NCBI GenBank assembly: GCA_021779635.1
Contig: JAJYAH010000052.1
Span: forward strand, 1-17,436
Direction: 5' to 3'
Length of the DNA stretch: 17,436 bases
Source of the DNA: Pseudomonadota bacterium
Lineage (GTDB): Bacteria; Pseudomonadota; Alphaproteobacteria; Rhizobiales; Xanthobacteraceae
Shown: positions 1 through 10,671 of the stretch, piece after piece
Position numbering within the stretch: position 1 is the stretch's first letter
Layout: each line of letters opens with the position of its first letter
Program-made: the position numbers and the translations under genes
Notes under the pieces: model-generated
Told to the model about the DNA's origin: nothing
What the model saw: the letters and a program-made list of their open reading frames with translations, nothing else
Databases searched by the model: none

Positions 1-339
1 CACGCGCAACTTCACGGATCTCCAGCTCGCCAGGATGCAGAACGGCATCCAGGCGGTTGTCAGGATCACGAAAGGCAGCGAAATGCCGTCGACACCCATG
101 TGATAGGTGATGCCGCTGGCGAGCCAGGACGCCTTTTCGACGAACTGGAAATCCGGCTGTGCAGGATCGAAGCGCCAAATCAGGATCAGCGACACGGCGA
201 AGGTGATCAGCGTGGTCCACAGCGCGATCCAGCGCGCATTGCCGCTGGCGGCCTCGTCGTCGCCGCGGCTGATGTAAATCAAGAGCGCACCGACCACCGG
301 CAGGAAGGTTACGACGGAGAGAATCGGCCAGGTTGTCAT
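1..339 (-). CDS. nuoM: NADH-quinone oxidoreductase subunit M, N-terminal part (cut by window edge)
   Basis: Antiporter-like membrane-arm subunit of complex I, which pumps protons across the inner membrane during NADH oxidation. Only the first 113 codons are visible, starting [20 protein letters not shown]. This gives a first membrane helix at about residues 4 to 22, a short charged loop (SRGDDEAASGN), a second helix at about 36 to 53, and then the conserved YHMGVDGISLPFVILT segment typical of NuoM and related antiporter subunits. The ATG shares one base with the nuoL stop codon (TGATG), so translation is probably coupled to nuoL. The catalytic glutamate and lysines of the family lie beyond the edge and cannot be checked. 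Identity is supported by both sequence and operon position; NuoN should follow outside the window. Confidence 0.95.
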   Translation of the reverse strand, partial: MTTWPILSVVTFLPVVGALLIYISRGDDEAASGNARWIALWTTLITFAVSLILIWRFDPAQPDFQFVEKASWLASGITYHMGVDGISLPFVILTTAWMPFCILASWRSVKLRV

Positions 340-2402
340 CACTGGCCTCCCACGCCGAACATGAACCAGGTGATCAATCCTGCGACGCCGATCAGCATCG
401 CGAAGGCGTAGTGATAGAGATAGCCGGTCTGCAGCTTGACGACGTTGCGGGTAACATCAAGCACCCGCGCCGACACCCCGTCGGGGCCGAAGCCGTCGAT
501 TATATAGCCGTCGCCGTACTTCCAGAGAAAGCGGCCGAGCCACTTGGTGGGACGGACAAAGATCAGGTCGTACAGCTCGTCGAAATACCATTTGTTGAGC
601 AGGAACTGGTAGAGCATCTGGTGCTGTTGGGCGAGCGCGACGGGCATATATGGCCGGCGGATATAGAACACGTAGGACACATAGGCGCCGATTGCCATCA
701 ACACCGTCGGCAAGACCTTTATCCACTCCGGGATGGTTTCCATGTCCTCGATGATATGTGGATGCATCTTCAACGACTCGCGGAAGAACTCGTCCACGCT
801 GTTGCCGGCGAACAATTCCTTGAACGGGAAGCCGGCGAAGATTGATCCAGCCGCCAGAACGCCGATCGGAATCAGCATCCATATCGGACTTTCATGCGCG
901 GCCTCGTAATGCGCCTGGTCGTGCGGCTCGCCGAAGAAGGTCTTGAACACCAGCCGCCAGGAGTAGAACGAGGTCAGTCCTGCCGCGATCACCGTCATCA
1001 GGAAGCCATAAAACGCCAACGGATTGTGCGAGACGAAAGCGGATTCGATGATCGCATCCTTGGAAAAATAACCGGCGAAAAATGGAAATCCGGTCAAGGC
1101 CAGCGTGCCGATGCACATGACGAAGAACGTGAAGGGAATCTTGCGCCACAGCCCGCCCATGTTGCGGATATCCTGCTCGTGGTGCATCGCATAGATCACC
1201 GAGCCCGAGCCGAGGAACAGCAGCGCCTTGAAGAAGGCATGGGTGAACAGATGGAACATGCCGACGGAATAGGCTCCCGCCCCCATCGCCACAAACATGT
1301 AGCCGAGCTGCGAACAGGTCGAATACGCCACGATGCGCTTGATGTCGTTCTGCACAAGGCCGACGGTCGCCGCGAAGAATGCGGTCGTGGCACCAAAGAA
1401 CATCACCACCGCCTGCGCATTCGGCGCGAGCTCAAACAACGGCGATAACCGCGCCACCATGAAGACACCCGCGGTGACCATGGTCGCAGCGTGGATCAAT
1501 GCCGAAACCGGCGTCGGGCCTTCCATGGCGTCCGGCAACCAGGTATGCAGCAGGAACTGGGCCGACTTGCCCATCGCGCCCATGAACAGCAGCAGGCAGG
1601 TCAGCGTCAGCGCATCGGCATGCCAGCCGAAGAAGTCGATGGTCTTGCCGGTCAGGCCCGGCGCGCCTGCGAAGATCGTTTCAAAATCGATCGAACCGAT
1701 CAGCATGAAGATCGAAAAAATTCCCAGAGCAAAGCCGAAATCGCCTACGCGATTGACCACGAAGGCCTTGATCGCGGCGGCGTTTGCGGACGGCTTCTGG
1801 TACCAGAATCCGATCAGGAGATAGCTTGCGAGGCCGACGCCCTCCCAGCCGAAGAACAGCTGCACCAGATTGTCCGCGGTCACCAGCATCAGCATCGCGA
1901 AGGTGAACAGCGACAGATAGGCAAAGAACCGCGGCCGGTACGGGTCTTCGTCCATGTAGCCGATCGAATAGAGATGCACCAGCGACGACACGGTGTTGAC
2001 CACGACCAGCATGACGGCGGTCAGCGTATCGACCCGCAGTGACCAGTTGACCTGCAGATCGCCGGACGTGATCCACGGGAATAGCGCGACCCTGACGTCG
2101 TGATGCATGAAGCCGACATCGACGAATGCGAACCAGGAAAATGCCGCCGCAACCAGCAACAGCCCGGTGGTGATCAACTCGGCCGCGCGCGATCCCGCCG
2201 CCGCCGGTTCGACCACATGATCGTCGTGACCGTCGGCTGCGTGATCGTCATGCGCGTCTGAGGCATGGGCATCCGACGCGTGCGCATCGTCGTGATGCTC
2301 GACCGTGTCGCCGCTCGGATTGCGCGCATGCGCGCCGAATATCGAGATCAGACCCGCGAGTATTGCGCCGATCAGCGGCAGAAAGACGATTGCCTGGATC
2401 AT
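339..2402 (-). CDS. nuoL: NADH-quinone oxidoreductase subunit L
   Basis: Distal antiporter-like proton-pumping subunit of the complex I membrane arm (687 aa, against about 613 in E. coli). Matching by motif to E. coli NuoL, the proton-path residues are all present: E187 in [10 protein letters not shown] (E. coli E144), K279 (K229), H304 in [10 protein letters not shown] (H254), K355 (K305), H384 and H388 in MFHLFTHAF (H334, H338) and K392 (K342). The C-terminal third should carry the long lateral amphipathic helix followed by a last membrane helix. Part of the extra length is a His/Asp-rich insertion at about residues 35 to 62, between helices 1 and 2. It begins 7 bases after nuoK, and its stop overlaps the nuoM start by one base. 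Confidence 0.98.
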   Translation of the reverse strand: MIQAIVFLPLIGAILAGLISIFGAHARNPSGDTVEHHDDAHASDAHASDAHDDHAADGHDDHVVEPAAAGSRAAELITTGLLLVAAAFSWFAFVDVGFMHHDVRVALFPWITSGDLQVNWSLRVDTLTAVMLVVVNTVSSLVHLYSIGYMDEDPYRPRFFAYLSLFTFAMLMLVTADNLVQLFFGWEGVGLASYLLIGFWYQKPSANAAAIKAFVVNRVGDFGFALGIFSIFMLIGSIDFETIFAGAPGLTGKTIDFFGWHADALTLTCLLLFMGAMGKSAQFLLHTWLPDAMEGPTPVSALIHAATMVTAGVFMVARLSPLFELAPNAQAVVMFFGATTAFFAATVGLVQNDIKRIVAYSTCSQLGYMFVAMGAGAYSVGMFHLFTHAFFKALLFLGSGSVIYAMHHEQDIRNMGGLWRKIPFTFFVMCIGTLALTGFPFFAGYFSKDAIIESAFVSHNPLAFYGFLMTVIAAGLTSFYSWRLVFKTFFGEPHDQAHYEAAHESPIWMLIPIGVLAAGSIFAGFPFKELFAGNSVDEFFRESLKMHPHIIEDMETIPEWIKVLPTVLMAIGAYVSYVFYIRRPYMPVALAQQHQMLYQFLLNKWYFDELYDLIFVRPTKWLGRFLWKYGDGYIIDGFGPDGVSARVLDVTRNVVKLQTGYLYHYAFAMLIGVAGLITWFMFGVGGQ

Positions 2403-2409
2403 TGACGCG

Positions 2410-2718
2410 TTAACCCTTCATCAGATTGACGTCTTCAACCGCGATCGAGCCGCGGTTGCGGAAGTACACCACCAGCACCGCCAGACCGATCGCGGCTTCG
2501 GCTGCAGCCACCGTCAGCACCAGCAGCGCGAACACCTGGCCGACGATGTCGCCGAGGAAGGTCGAGAACGCCACCAGGTTGATATTGACCGCCAGCAAGA
2601 TCAGTTCGATCGACATCAGGATGACGATGATGTTTTTCCGGTTGAGGAAAATGCCGAGAATGCCCGTCGTGAACAGGATTGCGCCGACCGCAAGATAATG
2701 TCCGAGACCGATCGTCAT
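2410..2718 (-). CDS. nuoK: NADH-quinone oxidoreductase subunit K
   Basis: Small three-helix membrane-arm subunit of complex I (102 aa). The start chosen is the ATG at 2718, giving [19 protein letters not shown], the usual family N-terminus. An upstream in-frame start would add only three residues and is less likely. This ATG overlaps the nuoJ stop as ATGA, a standard coupling arrangement. The two buried glutamates of the proton path are present, E38 in MSIELI and E74 in [10 protein letters not shown] (E. coli E36 and E72). The protein ends in a short polar tail (VEDVNLMKG). Nothing is unusual. Confidence 0.97.
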   Translation of the reverse strand: MTIGLGHYLAVGAILFTTGILGIFLNRKNIIVILMSIELILLAVNINLVAFSTFLGDIVGQVFALLVLTVAAAEAAIGLAVLVVYFRNRGSIAVEDVNLMKG

Positions 2719-3353
2719 TGCACCCACTCCGGCGCGTCCGCGTCCTGCAGGCCCTGCCCCGACGCTACCTTTCGCACGCTCATCGCCAATTGCGGCGTGC
2801 GCGCATTCTGTACGTTGATATTTTGCCGCTTGACGCTGGCCTTGTGGCGCAGGGTGAGCACGATGGCGCCGATCATCGCGACCAGCAGCACCATGCCAGC
2901 GATCTGGAAGTAGTGAATGTACTTGGTATAGAGCACGAGGCCGAGCGCCTCGGTGTTGCTGACATTGGCCGGGATCGCCGATGTAATCGATTTGACGGCG
3001 CCCGGATTGATGACCCAGCCGCCTCCGACCAGCAGCAATTCGGCGAGAAATATCGCACCGATCACCAGGCCGATCGGCAAATAGTCGCTGAAACCTTCGC
3101 GCAGTTCGGTGAAATCGACGTCGAGCATCATGATCACAAACAGGAACAGCACCGCGACCGCGCCGACATAGACCACCACCAGGATCATCGCCAGGAATTC
3201 CGCGCCCATCAGCACGAACAGGCCGGACGCGTTGACGAATGCCAGGATCAGGAACAGCACGGAATGCACGGGATTGCGCGACACAATCACCATCACCGCC
3301 GATGCGACGCAGATGCCGGCGAACAGATAGAAGAACAGTGCGGGGAGGATCAT
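2715..3353 (-). CDS. nuoJ: NADH-quinone oxidoreductase subunit J
   Basis: Five-helix membrane-arm subunit of complex I (212 aa) that sits with NuoH, K and A near the quinone site. The conserved third-helix segment [17 protein letters not shown] lies at about residues 61 to 77; in the family this helix carries the pi-bulge that rotates during turnover. After the last helix there is a polar C-terminal tail of about 40 residues ending EWVQ. The ATG at 3353 has a strong Shine-Dalgarno sequence (AGGTGAGG just upstream). The stop overlaps the nuoK start by four bases. Confidence 0.97.
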   Translation of the reverse strand: MILPALFFYLFAGICVASAVMVIVSRNPVHSVLFLILAFVNASGLFVLMGAEFLAMILVVVYVGAVAVLFLFVIMMLDVDFTELREGFSDYLPIGLVIGAIFLAELLLVGGGWVINPGAVKSITSAIPANVSNTEALGLVLYTKYIHYFQIAGMVLLVAMIGAIVLTLRHKASVKRQNINVQNARTPQLAMSVRKVASGQGLQDADAPEWVQ

Positions 3354-3362
3354 GCCCTCACC

Positions 3363-3857
3363 TCACCGGTACGGCGCATCGAGTTCGATGGATTTTGCAA
3401 GCTCGCGCTCCCAGCGGTCGCCGTTGGCGAGAAGTTTCGCCTTGTCATAGTAAAGTTCCTCGCGGGTCTCGGCCGCGAATTCGAAATTCGGCCCCTCAAC
3501 GATGGCATCGACCGGGCAAGCTTCCTGGCACAGACCGCAATAGATGCATTTCACCATGTCGATGTCGTAGCGCACGGTGCGGCGGGTGCCGTCGTTGCGG
3601 CGCGGGCCGGCCTCGATGGTGATCGCCTGCGCGGGACAAATCGCCTCGCACAGCTTGCAGGCGATGCAGCGTTCCTCGCCATTGGGATAGCGGCGCAAGG
3701 CATGCTCGCCCCGGAAGCGCGGCGAGATCGGCCCCTTCTCGAACGGATAGTTCAGCGTCGGCTTCGGCTTGAAGAAGTAGCGCATGGCGAGAAAGAACGC
3801 CGACACGAATTCGGACAGCAGAAGCGAGCGGGCTGTGGCGTTGGCATTGACACTCAT
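3363..3857 (-). CDS. nuoI: NADH-quinone oxidoreductase subunit I (two 4Fe-4S clusters)
   Basis: Ferredoxin-like subunit of the peripheral arm (164 aa), which carries electrons through clusters N6a and N6b towards N2 in NuoB. Two CxxCxxCxxxCP motifs are visible: C64, C67, C70 and C74 ([12 protein letters not shown]), and C104, C107, C110 and C114 ([12 protein letters not shown]). An N-terminal amphipathic stretch at residues 12 to 30 matches the membrane-anchoring helix seen in the family. The length is normal. It lies 7 bases after nuoH and 9 bases before nuoJ. Confidence 0.98.
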   Translation of the reverse strand: MSVNANATARSLLLSEFVSAFFLAMRYFFKPKPTLNYPFEKGPISPRFRGEHALRRYPNGEERCIACKLCEAICPAQAITIEAGPRRNDGTRRTVRYDIDMVKCIYCGLCQEACPVDAIVEGPNFEFAAETREELYYDKAKLLANGDRWERELAKSIELDAPYR

Positions 3858-3864
3858 AGCGACC

Positions 3865-4920
3865 TCATTTCGGCGCGATTCCGGCGAATTGCAGCACGCC
3901 GGCGACGATCACCACCATCGCCAGCGACAGCGGCAGGAACACCTTCCAGCCGAGACGCATCAACTGGTCGTAGCGGTAGCGCGGCACGATCGCCTTCGCC
4001 ATCGCAAACATGAAGAACATGAAAAATACCTTGAGCACGAACCAGATCACCCCGGGCACCCAGGTGAATGGCGGCAGCGCGACCGGCGGCAGCCAGCCGC
4101 CCATGAACAGGATCGCGGCCATCGCGCACATCGTGGTGATCGCGACGTATTCTCCGAGCATGAACAGCAGGTACGGCGTCGAGCCGTATTCGACCATGAA
4201 ACCCGCCACCAGTTCGGATTCGGCTTCCACCAGGTCGAACGGCGGACGATTGGTTTCCGCCAGCGCCGAGACGTAGAAAACCACGAACATCGGAAACAGC
4301 GGCAGCCAGTACCAGTTCAGGAATGTCAGCCAGGGCAATCCGATCAGGCTTCCGAGACCGCGGGTGTTCTGCGCTTCGACCACCGCGGACAGATTGAGCG
4401 AGCCCGCGCAAAGCAAGACCGTGATGATGACGAAGCCGATCGAAACTTCGTAACTCACCATTTGTGCCGCGGAGCGCAAGGCGGCCAAAAACGGATATTT
4501 CGAGTTCGATGACCATCCGGCCATGATGATGCCGTAGATCGACAGCGACGAGATCGCAAAGATATAGAGCACCCCGACATTGATGTCCGAGATCACCCAG
4601 CCGAGATTCATCGGGATGACCGCCCAGGCCGCCAGCGCCAGCACGCAACTCACCAGCGGCGCCAGCAGGAACACGCCCTTGTTGGCGCCGGAGGGAATGA
4701 TTGGCTCCTTCAGCACGAACTTCAAAAGATCGGCAAAGGATTGGAACAGGCCCCAGGGACCGACCACGTTGGGTCCGCGCCGGATCTGCACCGCCGCCCA
4801 GATCTTGCGATCGGCCAAAAGAATGTAGGCAATCGCGATCAGCAGCACCACGAGCAGCAACAGGCTCTGCGCGATCATGATGATCAGGGGCCACAGGGTG
4901 GTTGTCCAGAATTCAGCCAT
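3865..4920 (-). CDS. nuoH: NADH-quinone oxidoreductase subunit H
   Basis: Membrane subunit (351 aa, about eight helices) that forms the quinone entry channel and links the peripheral and membrane arms. The conserved cytoplasmic loops are intact: [22 protein letters not shown] at about residues 47 to 68, and [20 protein letters not shown] continuing to FMVEYG at about 221 to 246. The second carries the acidic residues of the E-channel. The start ATG ([12 protein letters not shown]) lies 10 bases after nuoG and has only a weak Shine-Dalgarno sequence, so coupling to nuoG translation is likely. Confidence 0.98.
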   Translation of the reverse strand: MAEFWTTTLWPLIIMIAQSLLLLVVLLIAIAYILLADRKIWAAVQIRRGPNVVGPWGLFQSFADLLKFVLKEPIIPSGANKGVFLLAPLVSCVLALAAWAVIPMNLGWVISDINVGVLYIFAISSLSIYGIIMAGWSSNSKYPFLAALRSAAQMVSYEVSIGFVIITVLLCAGSLNLSAVVEAQNTRGLGSLIGLPWLTFLNWYWLPLFPMFVVFYVSALAETNRPPFDLVEAESELVAGFMVEYGSTPYLLFMLGEYVAITTMCAMAAILFMGGWLPPVALPPFTWVPGVIWFVLKVFFMFFMFAMAKAIVPRYRYDQLMRLGWKVFLPLSLAMVVIVAGVLQFAGIAPK

Positions 4921-4930
4921 CAGGTCACGC

Positions 4931-7006
4931 TCATTCCGCTGCCGTCAGCATTTGTCCGGAGGCCAGACGGGAACATTCCGCCATGACCGCTGACGCGCGC
5001 GCGATCGGGTTGGTCAGGTAATAATCCTCAACGGAGGCCTTGAACGGCGCCTTCTCAAGACCGCCGCCCTTGCCCGCGAGCGTCCTGAGATCGGCGGCGT
5101 TGCCGGCTTCGATCTGGTCGACGCGCATCAGATGTGGCACGGCCTTGAAGATGGCCTGCCGCAAGGCCGCAAGCGAATCGTAAGGGAGCCGCTTGGCCAT
5201 AACCTCCGACAGCGCACGAATAATCGCCCAGTCTTCCCGCGCATCCCCCGGCGGGAAGGCAGCGCGGTTGGCCATCTGCACCCGGCCTTCGGTGTTGACA
5301 TAGAGGGCCTGCTTTTCGGTGTAAGCGGCGCCCGGCAGGATAACGTCGGCGCGATGCGCACCACGGTCGCCATGGGTGCCGATGTAAACCACGAAGGTGC
5401 CCTCGGCGGCCTTGACCTCATCGGCGCCGAGCAGGAACAGGACGTCGAGGGTCCCGAACGTCGTCATCTGGGCCACGCTCAGCCCGCCTGCATTCGGTGC
5501 GAAGCCGATATCGAGCGCGCCGACGCCCGAGGCCGTATCGTGCAGAACGCCAAAGCCGTTCCAGCCGTCCTTGACCGCGCCGAAATCCAGCGCAAGCTTT
5601 GCCGCAGCCGCCAGAACCGCGGCACCGTCATGCCGTGCGGCCACACCGGCGCCGACCAGCACAATCGGATTTTTCGCAGCCTTCAGCACATCCGCGAAGC
5701 TATGCTTGCCAGCGGCGAGTTCACTGAGCGAATCTGTGCCCGCGCCGAGATAGTCATACGCGTAGGTGAGATCCGCCTTGGCGCCGATCAGCCCGATCTT
5801 GAGCTGGCCGCTGCGCCAGCGCTTGCGGATGCGCGCGTTGAGCACGGCGGCTTCCTTGCGCGGGTTCGAGCCGATGATCAGCAATGCGTCGGCCTGCTCG
5901 ATACCGGCAATGGTCGGATTGAAAATGTAGGAAGCGCGACCGGCGCTCGAATCGAAGGCGGCGCCGCCTTGGAGCGCCAGATTGACCGAGCCGCATTTGG
6001 CCAACAGGTCCTTGAGCGCGAACATCTCCTCGATCGCCGCGAGATCGCCTGCTATCGCGCCGATCCGTTTGCCGTCGATGCGGCTCGCTTTCGCGGCGAT
6101 CGCAGTGAACGCTTCGGACCAAGACGCCGCGCGGAGCTGGCCATTCTCCCTGAGGTACGGACGGTCGAGCCGCTGCGTGCGCAGACCGTCGACGACGTGG
6201 CGGGTCTTGTCGGAAATCCACTCCTCATTCACCGCGTCGTTGATGCGGGGCAGAATTCGCATCACCTCGCGGCCGCGGGTATCGATCCGGATCGCCGATC
6301 CGACGCCGTCCATCACGTCGATCGACTGGGTTTTGCCAAGCTCCCAGGGCCGTGCTGCGAACGCATAGGGCTTCGAGGTCAGCGCGCCCACCGGGCAGAT
6401 ATCGACGAGGTTGCCCTGCAGTTCCGAGGTCAGCGCCGACTCCAGATAGGTGGTGATCTCCATGTCCTCGCCGCGGCCGGTCGCGCCCATCTCGGGCACG
6501 CCGCAAACCTCGGCGGCGAAGCGGACGCAGCGCGTGCACTGGATGCAACGGTTCATCGAGGTCTTGACCAGCGCGCCCAGGTATTTGTCCTCGACCGCGC
6601 GCTTGTTTTCGGCAAAGCGGCTGGTGTCGACGCCATAACCCATCGCCTGATCCTGCAGGTCGCACTCGCCGCCCTGGTCGCAGATCGGGCAATCCAGCGG
6701 ATGGTTGATCAGCAGGAACTCCATCACGCCTTCGCGCGCCTTCTTCACCATCGGCGAACGCGTCGAGATTTCCGGCGGCTCGCCTTTGGGACCGGGACGG
6801 CAATCGCGAACGCCCCAGGCGCAGCTCGCCACCGGCTTCGGGCCGCCTTTCACTTCAACAAGGCACATCCGGCAATTGCCGGCGATCGACAACCGTTCAT
6901 GATAGCAAAAGCGCGGAATTTCAGCACCCGCCGCCTCGCATGCCTGCAGCAACGTGTATTCCGCGGGAACATCGATCTCTTTGCCATCGACGATGAGTTT
7001 GGTCAT
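4931..7006 (-). CDS. nuoG: NADH-quinone oxidoreductase subunit G
   Basis: Large iron-sulfur subunit of the peripheral arm (691 aa). In order: an N-terminal 2Fe-2S ferredoxin domain with C34, C45, C48 and C62 (N1b); the His-Cys3 4Fe-4S site with H102, C106, C109 and C115 (N5); a 4Fe-4S site with C154, C157, C160 and C204 (N4); and a molybdopterin-oxidoreductase-like domain to the C-terminus that has no evident cofactor role here. The extra Cys motif that binds N7 in E. coli-type NuoG is not visible, which fits the mitochondrial/alphaproteobacterial type. The ATG at 7006 follows a TAAGG ribosome site that overlaps the stop of the small upstream gene. Confidence 0.98.
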   Translation of the reverse strand: MTKLIVDGKEIDVPAEYTLLQACEAAGAEIPRFCYHERLSIAGNCRMCLVEVKGGPKPVASCAWGVRDCRPGPKGEPPEISTRSPMVKKAREGVMEFLLINHPLDCPICDQGGECDLQDQAMGYGVDTSRFAENKRAVEDKYLGALVKTSMNRCIQCTRCVRFAAEVCGVPEMGATGRGEDMEITTYLESALTSELQGNLVDICPVGALTSKPYAFAARPWELGKTQSIDVMDGVGSAIRIDTRGREVMRILPRINDAVNEEWISDKTRHVVDGLRTQRLDRPYLRENGQLRAASWSEAFTAIAAKASRIDGKRIGAIAGDLAAIEEMFALKDLLAKCGSVNLALQGGAAFDSSAGRASYIFNPTIAGIEQADALLIIGSNPRKEAAVLNARIRKRWRSGQLKIGLIGAKADLTYAYDYLGAGTDSLSELAAGKHSFADVLKAAKNPIVLVGAGVAARHDGAAVLAAAAKLALDFGAVKDGWNGFGVLHDTASGVGALDIGFAPNAGGLSVAQMTTFGTLDVLFLLGADEVKAAEGTFVVYIGTHGDRGAHRADVILPGAAYTEKQALYVNTEGRVQMANRAAFPPGDAREDWAIIRALSEVMAKRLPYDSLAALRQAIFKAVPHLMRVDQIEAGNAADLRTLAGKGGGLEKAPFKASVEDYYLTNPIARASAVMAECSRLASGQMLTAAE

Positions 7007-7010
7007 TGCC

Positions 7011-7507
7011 TTAGGTCTTTCCGAGCTTGCAGTCCGGTGGTGTGACGCTGGCGGTCTGCAGGGACGCCTTTACCCATTGCTGGGTGTTCGAACTGTAGGT
7101 CGCCAGATAAGCCGGCTCGATGCTGTTCTTCTCGCATAGGAACGGCAGATGCGGCTTCAGATCGTAGTTACAGGAAGCCAGCCATTCGGGCCGGCCGGCA
7201 AACGCCGCGATCGCCTCCTCACAGGCATAGAGGAAATAAGAGACAAAACTCTCATATTGAACCCGCTCGTCGCGGCTGCCCTCCTTGATCGCGTCGTAGT
7301 TGGGCTGCGAGAATTTCGGATTCTTGAACGCCAGGTCGGTGTAACCGAGAAACGCCTGCCGCGCGCTGGCCGCCTGATTGTTGGCGCGGATTTCATTGAT
7401 CTGGAACAGGATCGCCACAAAGCCGAGCAAGGCTACGCCCGCCTGCGCCATTTGCGCCAGCGTCCCGTATTTCTGCCACCACAAAATGCCCGGTTGCGCC
7501 ATGGTCA

Positions 7508-7508
<1 letters not shown>
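7011..7508 (-). CDS. hypothetical single-helix membrane protein within the nuo operon (nuoF-nuoG spacer)
   Basis: Not recognised as a known complex I subunit. The 165-residue product has a hydrophobic segment at about residues 20 to 38 (MAQAGVALLGFVAILFQI), followed by a mostly hydrophilic domain of about 125 residues rich in aromatics (YESFVSYFLYACEEAIAAF, then PEWLASCNYDL). It has four cysteines at 96, 113, 125 and 160. The start chosen is the ATG at 7508, which shares one base with the nuoF stop (TAATG) and has GGCGGAG upstream; an ATG two codons later lacks a ribosome site. The stop lies 4 bases before the nuoG ATG, so it is co-translated with both neighbours. That context suggests a complex I accessory or assembly role, but this is inference from position only. 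Confidence 0.8.
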
Positions 7509-8833
<1,325 letters not shown>

Positions 8834-8852
8834 GACTTGAAGCTTCCTCGGA

Positions 8853-9068
8853 TCAGCGATTGGACTGCATGAAGGCTAGCCCGGCGGCGCATCCGCCGAA
8901 GGCCAGCGTCCACAACAGGCTGGTATCAAGCGACGCTTCCAGCGCGTAGCGCTGCAGCAGGAAAATGAATGCACCGGCCGTCACGGCGTGCAGAGCGATG
9001 TAGCGCCAATGCTTCATCGCAGCACCGCTCCCCGGCCCGGCCGTTCCCCGCGTGTGATCAAGCTTCAT
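8853..9068 (-). CDS. small two-helix membrane protein within the nuo operon (nuoE-nuoF spacer)
   Basis: Short gene for a 71-residue protein, not a standard Nuo subunit. Two hydrophobic helices are visible, about residues 23 to 38 ([14 protein letters not shown]) and 50 to 67 ([18 protein letters not shown]), joined by a short polar turn and ending QSNR. The ATG at 9068 overlaps the nuoE stop as ATGA and has AAGGAA six bases upstream. An internal ATG (Met18, [12 protein letters not shown]) also has GGGGAG at reasonable spacing and would give 54 residues, so the true N-terminus is open. The frame runs open further upstream inside nuoE, but that part is a shadow. Function unknown; from its position it may associate with complex I or its assembly. 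Confidence 0.75.
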   Translation of the reverse strand: MKLDHTRGTAGPGSGAAMKHWRYIALHAVTAGAFIFLLQRYALEASLDTSLLWTLAFGGCAAGLAFMQSNR

Positions 9069-9676
9069 GTGCTTTCCTTCAGCGTGGTCGGCCCGCCAAT
9101 CGGTGCCGAGAACTGACGGTCGTTCTGCGGCCCGGGCTTCTGAAGGTTGCCGGAGGCGAAGCCATCCAGCACCTTGCCGAAGTTCTCCTTGGTCAGATCT
9201 TCGTACGTGTCCTTCCAGATCAGCACCATCGGCGCGTTCACGCAGGCGCCAAGGCATTCGACTTCTTCCCAGCTGAAATTGCCGTCCTTGGACAGATGAA
9301 AGGGTTCGTGATGAATACGACTCTGGCACACTTCGATGATGTCGGCAGCGCCGCGCAACCGGCACGGTGTAGTGCCGCAGACCTGGACGTGGGCCTTCTT
9401 GCCGACCGGCTGCAGCTGGAACATCGTGTAGAAGGTCGCGATCTCCAGCATGCGAATGTAGGGCATCCCGAGCAAGTCGGCGACCGCGCGGATCGCCGCT
9501 TCCGATATCCAGCCGTCATGCTGTTCCTGCACCCGCCACAGGATGGCGATCGCCGCCGATGCCTGGCGGCCCTCCGGATATTTGGCGATCTGCGCCTTCG
9601 CCCAAGCGAGGTTTTCCGCCGAGAACGTGAAGTTCGCGGGTTGCAGTTCCTTTGGTGCGAGGCGGCGGACGGCCAT
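9065..9676 (-). CDS. nuoE: NADH-quinone oxidoreductase subunit E (2Fe-2S)
   Basis: The 24-kDa-type thioredoxin-fold subunit (203 aa) that carries the off-path 2Fe-2S cluster N1a and pairs with NuoF in the NADH-oxidising module. Cluster ligands are C100 and C105 ([11 protein letters not shown]) and C141 and C145 ([11 protein letters not shown]). The N-terminal helical part (residues 20 to 80) has the usual [14 protein letters not shown] and [10 protein letters not shown] segments. A polar tail of about 30 residues follows the conserved core. The start ATG at 9676 is preceded by a 26-base spacer made of two copies of a 13-base repeat. The stop overlaps the downstream small gene by four bases. 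Confidence 0.98.
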   Translation of the reverse strand: MAVRRLAPKELQPANFTFSAENLAWAKAQIAKYPEGRQASAAIAILWRVQEQHDGWISEAAIRAVADLLGMPYIRMLEIATFYTMFQLQPVGKKAHVQVCGTTPCRLRGAADIIEVCQSRIHHEPFHLSKDGNFSWEEVECLGACVNAPMVLIWKDTYEDLTKENFGKVLDGFASGNLQKPGPQNDRQFSAPIGGPTTLKEST

Positions 9677-9702
9677 GTCTTTCGGTCTCTTCTTTCAGTC
9701 TC
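9677..9702 (-). repeat. 13-base imperfect tandem repeat filling the methyltransferase-nuoE spacer
   Basis: On the minus strand the whole gap between the methyltransferase stop and the nuoE ATG consists of GAGACTGAAAGAA followed by GAGACCGAAAGAC, two 13-base units that agree at 11 of 13 positions. The purine-rich units provide weak ribosome-binding sequence (GAAAGA). It may be a local duplication. Confidence 0.85.
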
Positions 9703-10671
9703 TCATTGCGCGCGACGCGCGGTGTTCGCGTTCAAGGCTTGAATTCGGCTTTGCCAGAATGCGCTCGCGGTGCCGAATACGTTATAACCGACGTGGGATG
9801 AAACCTTGATGCGGTCGAGTATCGAAACTTCGGTCACGGTTTCGAGGCACCGGCTGCGCGGGTCATAGACGATCAGCTTGAGCGGCGTCTGTTCGAGGAT
9901 GTAGCGCGACACGGTATGGTTGGGATCGTTGCCGTGCTCCTCGCACAACAAGATAATATCCCCTTGCAACAGCCGCGCACCACCCTTGATGGCTTCGATC
10001 TCGACGCCTTCAACGTCGAGCTTGATCAGGTATTTTCCGTTCGCCGAAATCTTGCCTTCGGCCAGCAGGTCGTCGAGCGCGATGACCGGCACGTCCTCGC
10101 CGCCGCTCTCCGCATCGCCGGCGATGCTGAGCGCCTCGTGCTTGGTACCGGACAGCCGCGCGGTGCCCTTGCTGGCGCCGATCGCGCACTTGATCGCCTC
10201 AAAGCGGTTGCCGTTGATTTCGGCGTTGTTCTTGAGCTTGGCGAAATTCTGCGATGATGGCTCGATCGCGATCGCCTTGTGCGATCCGTAGGGCGCGCTG
10301 GAAATCAGCACCGACCAGTAACCGAAATTCGCGCCGCAATCGATAAAGGTATAATCGACGGCGACGGAATCCCGGAACAGCAATTCCAGTTCGTCTTCGT
10401 AACAGAACGAACGGTTGAGCAACTTGCTCCAGTAGCCATCGCCATAGGGGAAGGCGAATGTCGCATCGGGATTGAGTTTGATCGCGATGTCGCGCGCGGG
10501 CAGCATCTTGCGCAGCAGGTTGGCGCAACTGTTGTAACCGCGGTGCGAAAACGTCGATGACACCTTCGAGCCCGACGAAAAGGCCAACGCCGCCAGACGC
10601 TCCCACGCATTTGCGCCCTCAAGCACACCGGTGGAGCGGTCAAACTGGATGGGCGGCGCCTGCGAGATCAC
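9703..10671 (-). CDS. FkbM-family SAM-dependent methyltransferase inside the nuo operon (nuoD-nuoE spacer)
   Basis: Predicted class I methyltransferase (322 aa). The SAM-binding motif is [12 protein letters not shown] (109 to 120), with the acidic motif II in [13 protein letters not shown] (about 135 to 146). The FkbM-family hallmark [16 protein letters not shown] lies at 216 to 231. About 100 residues precede the SAM domain and have no evident domain. The start is GTG at 10671, overlapping the nuoD stop as GTGA, so it is translationally tied to nuoD. FkbM enzymes are mostly known as O-methyltransferases of sugars or natural products and the family is functionally broad; the substrate here is unknown. 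Modification of a complex I subunit is possible, but this is a positional inference. Confidence 0.88.
   Translation of the reverse strand: MISQAPPIQFDRSTGVLEGANAWERLAALAFSSGSKVSSTFSHRGYNSCANLLRKMLPARDIAIKLNPDATFAFPYGDGYWSKLLNRSFCYEDELELLFRDSVAVDYTFIDCGANFGYWSVLISSAPYGSHKAIAIEPSSQNFAKLKNNAEINGNRFEAIKCAIGASKGTARLSGTKHEALSIAGDAESGGEDVPVIALDDLLAEGKISANGKYLIKLDVEGVEIEAIKGGARLLQGDIILLCEEHGNDPNHTVSRYILEQTPLKLIVYDPRSRCLETVTEVSILDRIKVSSHVGYNVFGTASAFWQSRIQALNANTARRAQ

Noticed and set aside
2679..4013. Plus-strand open frame of 444 codons opposite nuoJ, nuoI and part of nuoH
   Set aside because: It spans three real genes on the other strand; its composition (runs of DHHQDHR-like residues) is typical of antisense translation.
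5132..7045. Plus-strand open frame of 637 codons opposite nuoG
   Set aside because: The opposite strand encodes an intact NuoG with all cluster ligands; the plus-strand product is Arg/His/Asp-rich without recognisable motifs, as expected for an antisense shadow in GC-rich DNA.
9069..9365. Longer form of the 71-residue protein starting inside nuoE
   Set aside because: The added residues are the shadow of nuoE in another frame; the ATGA overlap at 9068 is the natural start.
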